Source of the DNA: Alsobacter sp040380755
Lineage (GTDB): Bacteria > Pseudomonadota > Alphaproteobacteria > Rhizobiales > Beijerinckiaceae
Direction: 5' to 3'
Assembly (NCBI GenBank): GCA_040380755.1
Contig: JBEIIL010000031.1
Span: forward strand, 1 to 33,316
Length of the DNA stretch: 33,316 nt
Shown here: piece by piece, positions 1 to 7,091 of the stretch
Layout: every line of letters begins with the position of its first letter
How positions within the stretch are numbered: position 1 is the stretch's first letter
Made by a program: the position numbers and the translations under genes
Notes under the pieces: model-generated
What the model was told of the DNA's origin: nothing
Database searches by the model: none
Seen by the model: the letters and a program-made list of their open reading frames with translations, nothing else

Positions 1-135
1 CAGGTCCGGCACGACGACGCCGCCGGGATCGGCCACGAAACGGATCAGCTCGTCGACCGGGCGGGCGACCCTGGTCGCCACGCAGGTGCGCTCCGGGCCG
101 TCCTCGTCATCTTCGGTGCCGTCGCGCCGCGCCAT
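1..135 (-). CDS. ylxR: YlxR/DUF448 family RNA-binding protein (N-terminal part, cut by window edge)
   Basis: The 45 visible codons read from an ATG at 135 to the window edge. They begin MARRDGTEDDEDG and then show the DUF448 pattern ERTCVATR, followed by a phenylalanine-valine-proline-rich stretch ending VVVPDL. YlxR proteins are small nucleic-acid-binding proteins normally encoded between nusA and infB. Here the gene follows the nusA stop by 28 bases, with a GGGAG ribosome binding site six bases before the ATG. The rest of the gene, and presumably infB, lie outside the window. The family call rests on the TCVATR motif and the position after nusA; the exact molecular role is not shown by the sequence. 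Confidence 0.85.
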   Translation of the reverse strand, partial: MARRDGTEDDEDGPERTCVATRVARPVDELIRFVADPGGVVVPDL

Positions 136-163
136 CCAGGCTCCCAATCGGACCGGCTTCGGC

Positions 164-1759
164 TCACGCCTCCGCCGCGTCCTCCTCCGTCTCGTCGGCC
201 TCCGGCGGTGCCGGCGGCGCGATCCAGCCGGCACGGACGCGGGCGGTCATGACGATCGCTTCGGCCTCCTCGCGCGACAAGGCGATGCCGTCCAGATAGC
301 CCGCGTGGCGGACCGTTTCGGTGCCGTTACGCTCGCTCCAGCCGAGCAGATCGTCGGTGGCGCAGCCGGCGAGGTCCTCGATCGTCTTCACGTCGTTCTC
401 GCCCAGCTTCACCATCATCTCGGTGGTGACGCCCTCGATCTCGCGCAGTTCGTCGGCGACGCCGAGCTCGACACGCTGGGCGTCGAACGCGGCCTCGATG
501 CGGTTCAGGTAGTCCTGGGCCCGGGCCTGGATCTCGGCGGCGGTGTCGTCGTCGAAGCCCTCGATCGAGGCGAGCTCGGCCGGCTCCACATAGGCCAGCT
601 CCTCGACGGAGCGGAAACCCTCGGAGGCGAGCAGCTGGCCGACAACCTCGTCGACGTCGAGCGCGTCCATGAAGATCGCGGTGCGGCTCTGGAACTCCTT
701 CTGGCGACGCTCCGATTCCTCGGCTTCGGTCAGGATGTCGATGTCCCAGCCGGTGAGCTGCGAGGCGAGGCGGACATTCTGGCCACGCCGGCCGATGGCC
801 AGGCTGAGCTGGTCGTCGGGAACCACCACCTCGATGCGCTCGGCATCCTCGTCGAGCACCACCTTGGCGACCTCGGCGGGCTGCAGCGCGTTGACGATGA
901 AGGTGGCGACGTCGGGCGACCAAGGAATGATGTCGATCTTTTCGCCCTGGAGTTCACCGACCACCGCCTGGACGCGCGAGCCGCGCATGCCGACGCAGGC
1001 GCCGACGGGATCAATCGAGCTGTCACGCGAGATCACCGCGATCTTGGCGCGCGAACCGGGGTCGCGGGCCACGGCCTTGACCTCGATAATGCCGTCATAG
1101 ATCTCCGGCACCTCCTGGGCGAAGAGCTTCGCCATGAACTGCGGATGTGTGCGCGACAGGAAAATCTGCGGGCCGCGCTGCTCGCGGCGGACATCATACA
1201 CATAGGCGCGAATGCGGTCGCCCGGGCGGAAGGCCTCCCGCGGGATCAGCTCGTCGCGACGGACGATGCCCTCGCCACGGCCGAGATCGACGATCACATT
1301 GCCGTATTCGGCGCGCTTGACCACGCCGTTGACGATTTCGCCGATGCGATCCTTGTACTCGTCGTACTGGCGGTCGCGCTCGGCTTCGCGGACCTTCTGG
1401 ACGATGACCTGCTTGGCCGACTGGGCTGCAATGCGGCCAAGGTCGAAGGGTGGCAACTTGTCGGCGATGGCGTCGCCGACCTGGGCGGCCGGGTTGGAGC
1501 GCTTGGCGTCCTCCAGCGAGATCTCGACGGCCGGGTTGTCGACCAGATCGACCACCTGGAGATGCCGCCACAGGCGCAGCTCGCCGGTGCGCGGATCAAT
1601 CTCAGCCTGGACGTTCGTCTCCGTGCCGTAGCGCGAACGGGCGGCCTTGGCGTAGGCGTCCTCCATCGCGGCCAGCACGATCTGCCGGTCGATCACCTTC
1701 TCGCGGGCGACCGCGTCAGCGATCTGCAGAAGTTCGAGCCTGTTGGCGCTAACAGCCAT
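164..1759 (-). CDS. nusA: Transcription termination/antitermination protein NusA
   Basis: NusA binds RNA polymerase and nascent RNA and modulates pausing, termination and antitermination. The 531-residue product has the family layout: an N-terminal polymerase-binding domain (about 1-130), an S1 domain (about 138-205, GEIVNGVVKRAEYGNVIVDL), two KH domains (GACVGMRG at 253-260 and AIGRRGQNVRLA at 321-332), and a C-terminal helix-hairpin-helix region (about 360-500). It ends in an acidic tail. I chose the ATG at 1759 because AAGGAG lies eight bases upstream and the protein then begins MAVSANRLELLQIADAVA, as in relatives. An ATG at 1765 and a GTG at 1768 are also in frame but too close to that site. 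The gene follows rimP by five bases and is likely translationally coupled to it. Confidence 0.97.
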   Translation of the reverse strand: MAVSANRLELLQIADAVAREKVIDRQIVLAAMEDAYAKAARSRYGTETNVQAEIDPRTGELRLWRHLQVVDLVDNPAVEISLEDAKRSNPAAQVGDAIADKLPPFDLGRIAAQSAKQVIVQKVREAERDRQYDEYKDRIGEIVNGVVKRAEYGNVIVDLGRGEGIVRRDELIPREAFRPGDRIRAYVYDVRREQRGPQIFLSRTHPQFMAKLFAQEVPEIYDGIIEVKAVARDPGSRAKIAVISRDSSIDPVGACVGMRGSRVQAVVGELQGEKIDIIPWSPDVATFIVNALQPAEVAKVVLDEDAERIEVVVPDDQLSLAIGRRGQNVRLASQLTGWDIDILTEAEESERRQKEFQSRTAIFMDALDVDEVVGQLLASEGFRSVEELAYVEPAELASIEGFDDDTAAEIQARAQDYLNRIEAAFDAQRVELGVADELREIEGVTTEMMVKLGENDVKTIEDLAGCATDDLLGWSERNGTETVRHAGYLDGIALSREEAEAIVMTARVRAGWIAPPAPPEADETEEDAAEA

Positions 1760-1764
1760 CTGCA

Positions 1765-2538
1765 TCACTCCTTGGTGGGCTTCTTGCCGCCCGGCCTGCG
1801 GGGCGGCGTGAACAGTTTGGACTTCGATTTCGATTTCGTCCGGGTCCGGGGTTCGGTCCCGTTGGCGGTCCGCGCTGGCCGGGCCGGCAGCGGGGCCAGC
1901 GGCGGCGGTTCGGCAAAGCCGTCGAGATTGGCGATGTCGGGCTCATCCCCGTCGCCGTCCTCACCGTCGTCGGCACCGCCCTCGGCCGCCTTGAGAGCCG
2001 CCTTGCCACGGCGCAGCGATTCGCGCACCAGATCATCAGTGAGGACCAGCCGGGCCTCGCCGATGTCACGCACCGGCAGCACGATGCGGGGCTCCTCGTC
2101 GGACTTGACGTCGGTGCGGCGCAAGACGGCGCCCTGGCCTTCGACACCCTCGATGATCCCACGGAAGCGCTTGCGGCCGTCCACGGCGACCACCATCTCG
2201 ACCTTGGCCTCATGGCTCGCCCAGCGCGCGAAGTCGGAGACGCGCACGAGCGGCCGGTCGATGCCCGGCGAGGAAATCTCGAGGTGGTAAGCCCGGTCGA
2301 GCGGATCATCGACGTCGAGCGCCGGCGACACGGCGCGGCTGACCGCCTCGCAATCCTCGACCGTCATGCTGCCATCCGGCCGCTCGGCCATGATCTGGAC
2401 CGTGCAGCCGGTCTGGGCGCTGATCTTCACCCGCACCAGGCGGTAGCCGAGGTCACGCAACACGGGATCGACAATCGTGCCGACGCGCGCAGCAACGCCC
2501 GTCTCGGTCACCAGCCTTGGCTCGTTCAGGTCCGTCAC
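1765..2538 (-). CDS. rimP: Ribosome maturation factor RimP, with long charged C-terminal tail
   Basis: RimP is needed for maturation of the 30S ribosomal subunit. The first 170 or so residues match the family: a region reading VDPVLRDLGYRLVRVKI, then the conserved LEISSPGIDRPLV, then an SH3-like C-terminal domain (KVEMVVAVDGRKRFRGII). The protein is 257 residues, clearly longer than the roughly 150 residues of the E. coli protein. The extra part is an acidic stretch (DDGEDGDGDEPD) followed by a very basic tail (TKSKSKSKLF to GGKKPTKE). The start is a GTG at 2538 with GAGG six bases upstream. It is the first gene of the rimP-nusA-ylxR operon. Confidence 0.95.
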   Translation of the reverse strand: MTDLNEPRLVTETGVAARVGTIVDPVLRDLGYRLVRVKISAQTGCTVQIMAERPDGSMTVEDCEAVSRAVSPALDVDDPLDRAYHLEISSPGIDRPLVRVSDFARWASHEAKVEMVVAVDGRKRFRGIIEGVEGQGAVLRRTDVKSDEEPRIVLPVRDIGEARLVLTDDLVRESLRRGKAALKAAEGGADDGEDGDGDEPDIANLDGFAEPPPLAPLPARPARTANGTEPRTRTKSKSKSKLFTPPRRPGGKKPTKE

Positions 2539-2631
2539 TGCAGCCTCGTCCCAAAACCGAACGGAGCGGAGCCGGCGGGCCCCACTCTCCTGTCGACCAC
2601 ACGGCCGTCATGAGATGTCTTGGATTGCGGC

Positions 2632-2660
2632 GATATATACCCACACCCCTCACCGTGCAA
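2632..2660 (-). promoter_or_regulatory. Candidate sigma-70-type promoter of the rimP-nusA-ylxR operon
   Basis: On the minus strand TTGCAC (2655-2660) is followed after exactly 17 bases by TATATC (2632-2637), a good -35/-10 pair. Transcription would start near 2625 and leave a leader of roughly 85 bases before the rimP GTG at 2538. I see no strong ribosome-controlled structure in that leader. This is a pattern match only. Confidence 0.5.
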
Positions 2661-2774
2661 GCCACTTGCGCAAAACGCGACTTCTACACCGATGTTGACT
2701 GTCTTGACCTTTGCTAATGAACGGTTTGGTGACGTTCTCGCGGCATGCTCGCGACATTGGTGCAGGGGTGCAGG

Positions 2775-3887
2775 ATGCAACCGCTCAAGTCATTTGTCGC
2801 GGAAGTCGAGGACGCTATCGCCAGCGGTGAGGAAGGCCGCAGGGTCGCGAGCCTGCGTGCCGTGACCACGCTGTTCGTCGACCAGGCTCCCCAACTCAAC
2901 GAGGAGCATGTCGGGGTTTTCGACGAAGTCATCGTCCGCCTCGCCCATGAGATCGAGTTCCGCGCCCGCGTCGAGCTCGCCGAGCGTCTCGCCGACATCT
3001 CGAATGCGCCGCGCAAAACCGTCCGCGACCTCGCGTTCGACGACAATATCGAGATCGCCCGCCCGGTCATCGAGCGCTCGCCGCGCATCGAGGAGAAAGA
3101 TCTCGTCACACTGGCCAGCGAGCGTGGTCAGCAGCACCTGCTCGCGCTGGCGCATCGGCCACATCTGCCCGAAACCGTCACCGATGTTCTCGTGGTGCGC
3201 GGCGACCAGACGGTGGTGCGCTCGGTGGCCCGCAACGACTCGGCCCGGTTCTCCGAGCTCGGCTTCGGCACGCTGATACAGCGCTCCTCGGCGGATGCCG
3301 ACCTGCAGGACATCCTGCAGACACGCGGCGACCTGCCAGCCGCGCAGATGCAGCAGCTGATGGCTGTCGCCAAGGAGCGCGCCCGTCGCGATCTGCGCGC
3401 CAGCGGCATGGCGGCCGCCGACGATGTGCTGGCTGCGGTGCTCGACATCGGCGCCGAAGAGGTGATGCGCGGCACCGGTCCGGTGGTGCTCGCGGCCGAC
3501 GTCCGCGAGGCCGAGGGCCGCATGACCGAGCTCGCCGCCAAGGGGGAACTCGGTGAGGACGAGATCGTCAGGCTGGTGAAGAACGAGAGATTCGCCGAGG
3601 CGCTGGCCGGGCTCGGCACGCTCGCACGGCTGCCCGCCGAGACGGTGGCCAACGCGTTCGGGGCCCCCCACTACGACGCGCTGCTGTTCATCGTGCGCGG
3701 GCTGCGCTTCAGCTGGCCAACCTTCAAGGCCTTCCTCGGCGCCAAGGCTGGCGGGTCGCCGCCGCCTTCGCTGCTGAAAAGCGCCTTCTCGAGCTATGAG
3801 AACCTGTCGGTGCCCACCGCCCAGCGGGTCATGCGCTTCGTCAATGCGAAGCAGAAGGTCGGGCGCCCGGCTTCGCCTGCATGGTGA
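2775..3887 (+). CDS. DUF2336-type protein, full length
   Basis: A 370-residue, largely alpha-helical soluble protein that I assign to the alphaproteobacterial DUF2336 family from its overall pattern; the family has no established function. It has helical repeat-like segments in the first half (for example RVELAERLADISNAPRKTVRDL) and a C-terminal region (from about 205) with GEDEIVRLVKNERFAEALAGL and a terminal QRVMRFVNAKQK. No signal peptide or membrane segment is visible. The start is the ATG at 2775, with AGGGG six bases upstream; an in-frame ATG at 2745 lacks such a site. Its stop overlaps the start of the next gene by seven bases. The family name comes from memory of the pattern, not from a search. 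Confidence 0.75.
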   Translation: MQPLKSFVAEVEDAIASGEEGRRVASLRAVTTLFVDQAPQLNEEHVGVFDEVIVRLAHEIEFRARVELAERLADISNAPRKTVRDLAFDDNIEIARPVIERSPRIEEKDLVTLASERGQQHLLALAHRPHLPETVTDVLVVRGDQTVVRSVARNDSARFSELGFGTLIQRSSADADLQDILQTRGDLPAAQMQQLMAVAKERARRDLRASGMAAADDVLAAVLDIGAEEVMRGTGPVVLAADVREAEGRMTELAAKGELGEDEIVRLVKNERFAEALAGLGTLARLPAETVANAFGAPHYDALLFIVRGLRFSWPTFKAFLGAKAGGSPPPSLLKSAFSSYENLSVPTAQRVMRFVNAKQKVGRPASPAW

Positions 3888-4489
3888 CGCGATCGCGCAG
3901 CGACGAAACGCTGCAGATCACGCTCGGCCTGCGCGACCACAGTCCCGATGTGGCGTTGCGGACGCTTGTCGCGCTGGCCGGCGAAACAGCGCGGACCCGC
4001 CTGCTGGCGAAGGCCGACTCGCGGGTCGCGCGGCTCATCGACGAGGTGGTGGCCACTGCCGGCACCCGGCTCGTCGAGACCGCCCGGGTCGGGCTGCAAG
4101 CCGAAGCGGCCGAGGTTGCGGCTGTCGCCACGATGCACACCCGCGGCGTGATGGACGAGGATGACGTGCTCCGCTTTGCCCGGCAGGGCCAGCGCTCACG
4201 CGCCTTTGCGGCGATGGCGCTGATGGCCAGGCTGCCGCAAGTGATCGCCGACCGGCAGTTTGTCGATCCCGACGATGATCTGCTGCTGCTGGTCTGCAAG
4301 GCGCTGGGCTTCCGCTGGGAGACCGCCGCCGCCCTGCAGGGGTTTCGTCTCGCCCCGGCCAAGCGCGCAGTCGATCCCCGGCGTCTGCACGCGACCTACC
4401 AGCAGCTGTCGCCGGAGACGTCACAGCGCGTGCTGCGCTTCCTGCAGGCGCGCGGTAACCGGCGCAGCCCGCCGGCCCTGCTGCAATAA
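3881..4489 (+). CDS. Short DUF2336-type paralogue resembling the C-terminal half of its neighbour
   Basis: A 202-residue protein whose ATG lies inside the end of the preceding gene (ATGGTGA), in another frame, so translation is probably coupled. From its first residues it lines up with the neighbour from about residue 185 to its end: DETLQITL with DADLQDIL, MDEDDVLRFARQGQRSRAFAA with LGEDEIVRLVKNERFAEALAG, and SQRVLRFLQAR with AQRVMRFVNAK. It lacks the N-terminal half. The simplest reading is an old partial tandem duplication that stayed open. It ends ten bases before the convergent trmB stop. Function unknown. Confidence 0.7.
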   Translation: MVTRSRSDETLQITLGLRDHSPDVALRTLVALAGETARTRLLAKADSRVARLIDEVVATAGTRLVETARVGLQAEAAEVAAVATMHTRGVMDEDDVLRFARQGQRSRAFAAMALMARLPQVIADRQFVDPDDDLLLLVCKALGFRWETAAALQGFRLAPAKRAVDPRRLHATYQQLSPETSQRVLRFLQARGNRRSPPALLQ

Positions 4490-4499
4490 CGGTCCGTGT

Positions 4500-5186
4500 T
4501 CAGATCCGCCGGGCGGCGATGTAGCTCGGCCTGCGGCCTTCGCGCAGCGCCTTGGCCTCGTACCGGGTTCCCGGCCAGTCCGGGAAAGGCTCGCGCCAGT
4601 CGTCGGGAGCCTCCGCCGTCCAACGCAGCTCGGGTGCGCGCAGCAGACGCGCCAGCGTCCAGCCGACATAGTGGTCGATGTCGCTGACGACGCGGAAGGT
4701 GCCGCCGGGGCGGAGCACACGGGCAATCTGGCGCAGACTGTCGTCGGACACGAAGCGGCGCCGGTTGTGGCGGCGCTTCGGCCAGGGATCGGGATAATTC
4801 AGGTCGACGCGGGCCAACGAAGCTTCCGGCAACGCGGCCAGCACGCCGGTCGCATCGCCATCATGCAGCCGCACCGTGTCGATGCGCTCGGCCTCGAGCG
4901 AGGCCAGCAGCTTGGCCATGCCGTTGACGAAGGGTTCGACGCCGAGGATGCCGATGTCTGGATGGCGGCAGGCATTGGCGAGCAGATGCTCGCCGCCGCC
5001 AAAGCCGATTTCCAGCCAGACCTCCCGGAGCGGCCGCGGAAACAGCGCGGCCGGATCGGTCAGGTCGGGCGGATCGAAGCGCAGGCGCGGGAGCAGATCC
5101 TCCACGCGCCCGGCCTGGGCGGCGCGAAGGCGTTTGCCCTTGCGCCGGCCCCAGAAGGCGCCGCGCCCGTCGGCGGCGCCGTCCAC
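4500..5186 (-). CDS. trmB: tRNA (guanine-N7-)-methyltransferase TrmB
   Basis: TrmB transfers a methyl group from S-adenosylmethionine to N7 of G46 in the tRNA variable loop. The 228-residue product shows the SAM-binding motif EIGFGGGEHLL (residues 59-69), an acidic residue in LGVEPF after the next strand, and the TrmB signature YPDPWPKRRHNRRR (131-144), which carries the catalytic aspartate. The start is a GTG at 5186, with GAGG six bases upstream and only seven bases after the metK stop, so it is cotranscribed with the enzyme that makes its cofactor. Length is normal for the family. Confidence 0.95.
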   Translation of the reverse strand: MDGAADGRGAFWGRRKGKRLRAAQAGRVEDLLPRLRFDPPDLTDPAALFPRPLREVWLEIGFGGGEHLLANACRHPDIGILGVEPFVNGMAKLLASLEAERIDTVRLHDGDATGVLAALPEASLARVDLNYPDPWPKRRHNRRRFVSDDSLRQIARVLRPGGTFRVVSDIDHYVGWTLARLLRAPELRWTAEAPDDWREPFPDWPGTRYEAKALREGRRPSYIAARRI

Positions 5187-5193
5187 AGCCGCC

Positions 5194-6384
5194 TCAGACC
5201 CGGGCCTTCAGGGCGTCGGCGAGGTCCGTCTTCTCCCAGCTGAAGCCGCCGTCGGCCTGGGGCGCGCGGCCGAAATGGCCATAGGACGACGTCCGAGCGT
5301 AGATCGCGCGGTTGAGGCCGAGATGCTCGCGGATGCCGCGCGGGGTGAGGTCCATCACCTCCATCAGGGCCGCCTCGAGCTTGCCCTCGTCGACCTTGCC
5401 GGTGCCGTAGAGGTCGGCATAGATCGACAGCGGCCGGGCAACGCCGATCGCATAGGCAAGCTGGATGGAGCATCGGTCGGCGAGACCAGCCGCGACCACG
5501 TTCTTGGCCAGGTAGCGCGCCGCATAGGCGGCCGAGCGATCGACCTTGGTCGGATCCTTGCCCGAGAAGGCGCCACCACCATGGGGAGCGGCACCGCCGT
5601 AGGTGTCGACGATGATCTTGCGTCCGGTGAGGCCGCAATCGCCGTCGGGTCCGCCGATGACGAACTTGCCGGTCGGATTGACATGCCAGACGGTGTTCTT
5701 GTCGAGCCACCCGTCCGGCAGTGCGCCGCGGGCATAGGGCTCGACGATTGCGCGGACGTCGTGCGAGCTCAGCGATTCGTCGAGATGCTGGGTGGAGATG
5801 ACGATCTGGGTGACGCCGACGGGCTTGCCGTTCTCGTAGCGCACCGTCACCTGGCTCTTGGCATCCGGTCCAAGGACCTTGCTTTCGCCAGAGCGCCGGG
5901 CGACCGACAGGGCCTGCAGGATCTTGTGGGCATAATGGATCGGTGCCGGCATGAGCTCGGGCGTCTCGCGGCAGGCATAGCCGAACATGATGCCCTGGTC
6001 GCCCGCGCCCTCATCCTTGTTGCCGGCGGAATCGACGCCCTGCGCGATGTCGGCGGACTGGGCGTGCAGGAGCACCTCGATGTCGGCGTCCTCCCAGTGG
6101 AAGCCTTCCTGCTCGTAGCCGATGTCGCGGATGGCGAGCCGCGCCACATGGGCGATGTAGTCGCGCGTCACCGCTGCCGGACCGCGGGTCTCGCCCGCGA
6201 TCACGACACGGTTCGTGGTTGCCAGGGTTTCGCAGGCAACGCGAACGTCGCTGGCGTTCCAGCCATGGTCTGCGGCCGCGCGGAAAAAGGCGTCGACGAC
6301 TTCGTCGGAGATGCGGTCGCAGACCTTGTCGGGATGGCCTTCGGACACGGATTCACTGGTGAACAGATAGGACGACCTTGCCAC
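5194..6384 (-). CDS. metK: S-adenosylmethionine synthetase MetK
   Basis: MetK makes S-adenosylmethionine from methionine and ATP. The 396-residue product has the expected landmarks: SYLFTSESVSEGHPDKVCD at the N-terminus, GAGDQGIMFGYA in the first third, and the phosphate-binding loop GGGAFSGKDPTKVDRSAAY in the last third. I start it at the GTG at 6384 (product VARSSYLFTS), which matches the usual N-terminus and has AGGAG about ten bases upstream. The open frame extends 14 codons further to a TTG, but that extension is not family-like. It sits between a PraR-like regulator and trmB, the usual rhizobial order. Confidence 0.96.
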   Translation of the reverse strand: MARSSYLFTSESVSEGHPDKVCDRISDEVVDAFFRAAADHGWNASDVRVACETLATTNRVVIAGETRGPAAVTRDYIAHVARLAIRDIGYEQEGFHWEDADIEVLLHAQSADIAQGVDSAGNKDEGAGDQGIMFGYACRETPELMPAPIHYAHKILQALSVARRSGESKVLGPDAKSQVTVRYENGKPVGVTQIVISTQHLDESLSSHDVRAIVEPYARGALPDGWLDKNTVWHVNPTGKFVIGGPDGDCGLTGRKIIVDTYGGAAPHGGGAFSGKDPTKVDRSAAYAARYLAKNVVAAGLADRCSIQLAYAIGVARPLSIYADLYGTGKVDEGKLEAALMEVMDLTPRGIREHLGLNRAIYARTSSYGHFGRAPQADGGFSWEKTDLADALKARV

Positions 6385-6477
6385 GACCTTCTCGCTCCTG
6401 GACAGACCGGGGATGCGCCCGGCCAACGGGACGGTTCAGTGACAGGCTCCGTTCGTCAGGTCAAGCCGAAATCCAGA

Positions 6478-6501
6478 ACTCGTTCTTTATACCGAACAAG
6501 T
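6478..6501 (-). other. Stem-loop between the PraR-like gene and metK
   Basis: On the minus strand ACTTGTTC and GAACGAGT can pair over eight positions (one G-U) around the 8-base loop GGTATAAA. It lies just after the regulator stop codon (6510) and about 90 bases before metK. There is no U-tract, so it is not a standard terminator. It could be an mRNA end or processing structure. The TATAAA loop could also act as a -10 element. Low certainty. Confidence 0.3.
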
Positions 6502-6509
6502 CCTGACCG

Positions 6510-6947
6510 TCATGCCAGAACCTCTGCCCGCAGGGCCGTGACCTCCTCGGCATCGCCTGCCAGCGCGCTGACAAGATCGACAACCTTGCGGCGGACCCGG
6601 CTGTCGCGGATGCGGAGAAAGGCGCGGTTGAGTTGCACGCCCTCATTGGTGGCGAGAAAATCCGACACATAGGTGGTGTCGGCGCCGTCGCGAAAGCCCG
6701 CTGCCTCACCGTCCGATTGCGGCGATCCCTCGAAAAAGAACTCGACCGGCATCCCAAGGACATTGGAGATCTGCTGCAGACGGCTGGCACCGATTCGGTT
6801 CGTGCCCTTCTCGTATTTCTGGACTTGCTGGAAGGTCAGGCCAAGCGCCTCGCCCAACCGCTCCTGGCTCATGCCCACCAGAACACGGCGCATCCGGACG
6901 CGGCTGCCGACGTGCTTGTCGATGGGATTGGGGGTCTTCTTCAACAT
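6510..6947 (-). CDS. XRE-family transcriptional regulator, PraR/PhrR-like
   Basis: A 145-residue DNA-binding regulator. The Cro/C1-type helix-turn-helix spans about residues 17-71 (RMRRVLVGMSQERLGEALG, then TFQQVQKYEKGTNRIGASRL), followed by FFFEG and a C-terminal helical region. The N-terminus KKTPNPIDKHVGSR is typical of the rhizobial PraR/PhrR group, which lies between lnt and metK and has been linked to acid response and surface attachment in rhizobia. The start is the ATG at 6947 with GGAGG five bases upstream; a TTG four codons earlier is unlikely. An inverted repeat in the upstream gap may be its operator. The regulator's targets here are not shown by the sequence. Confidence 0.9.
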   Translation of the reverse strand: MLKKTPNPIDKHVGSRVRMRRVLVGMSQERLGEALGLTFQQVQKYEKGTNRIGASRLQQISNVLGMPVEFFFEGSPQSDGEAAGFRDGADTTYVSDFLATNEGVQLNRAFLRIRDSRVRRKVVDLVSALAGDAEEVTALRAEVLA

Positions 6948-7034
6948 CGTGTCCTCCAATGAATGGTACCGGATGTGTGTCCGGCGAAATGGTGGCCAAA
7001 CGGCCTGAGCAAAAACTGTGGTCTAAACAATCGA

Positions 7035-7061
7035 CAACCGGCAAAAAACGACTCCCGGTTG
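7035..7061. promoter_or_regulatory. Inverted repeat, candidate operator upstream of the PraR-like gene
   Basis: CAACCGG (7035-7041) and CCGGTTG (7055-7061) form a 7-bp perfect inverted repeat separated by 13 bases. It lies in the 144-base gap between lnt and the regulator gene, about 90 bases before the regulator start. The spacing suits binding of an XRE dimer, so autoregulation is a reasonable guess. The same repeat could fold as a hairpin in RNA, but there is no U-tract directly after it. A further short palindrome, GCAATTGC, lies at 7074-7081. Confidence 0.4.
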
Positions 7062-7091
7062 CATAAACCATCGTGCAATTGCGGAAGCCTG

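Noticed and set aside
86..2290. A 734-codon open frame on the plus strand opposite nusA and rimP
   Set aside because: It is antisense to two clearly recognised genes, has no family signature and is typical of long reverse-strand open frames in GC-rich DNA.
3881..4489. The second DUF2336 gene as a frameshifted tail of the first
   Set aside because: The first protein already has its own complete C-terminal region, and the second repeats that region, so it is a partial duplicate and not a broken continuation.
6385..6509. A SAM-sensing riboswitch in the metK leader
   Set aside because: I looked for SAM-II and SAM/SAH-type cores and saw only one simple stem-loop; no recognisable pseudoknot core or conserved loop sequence is present.
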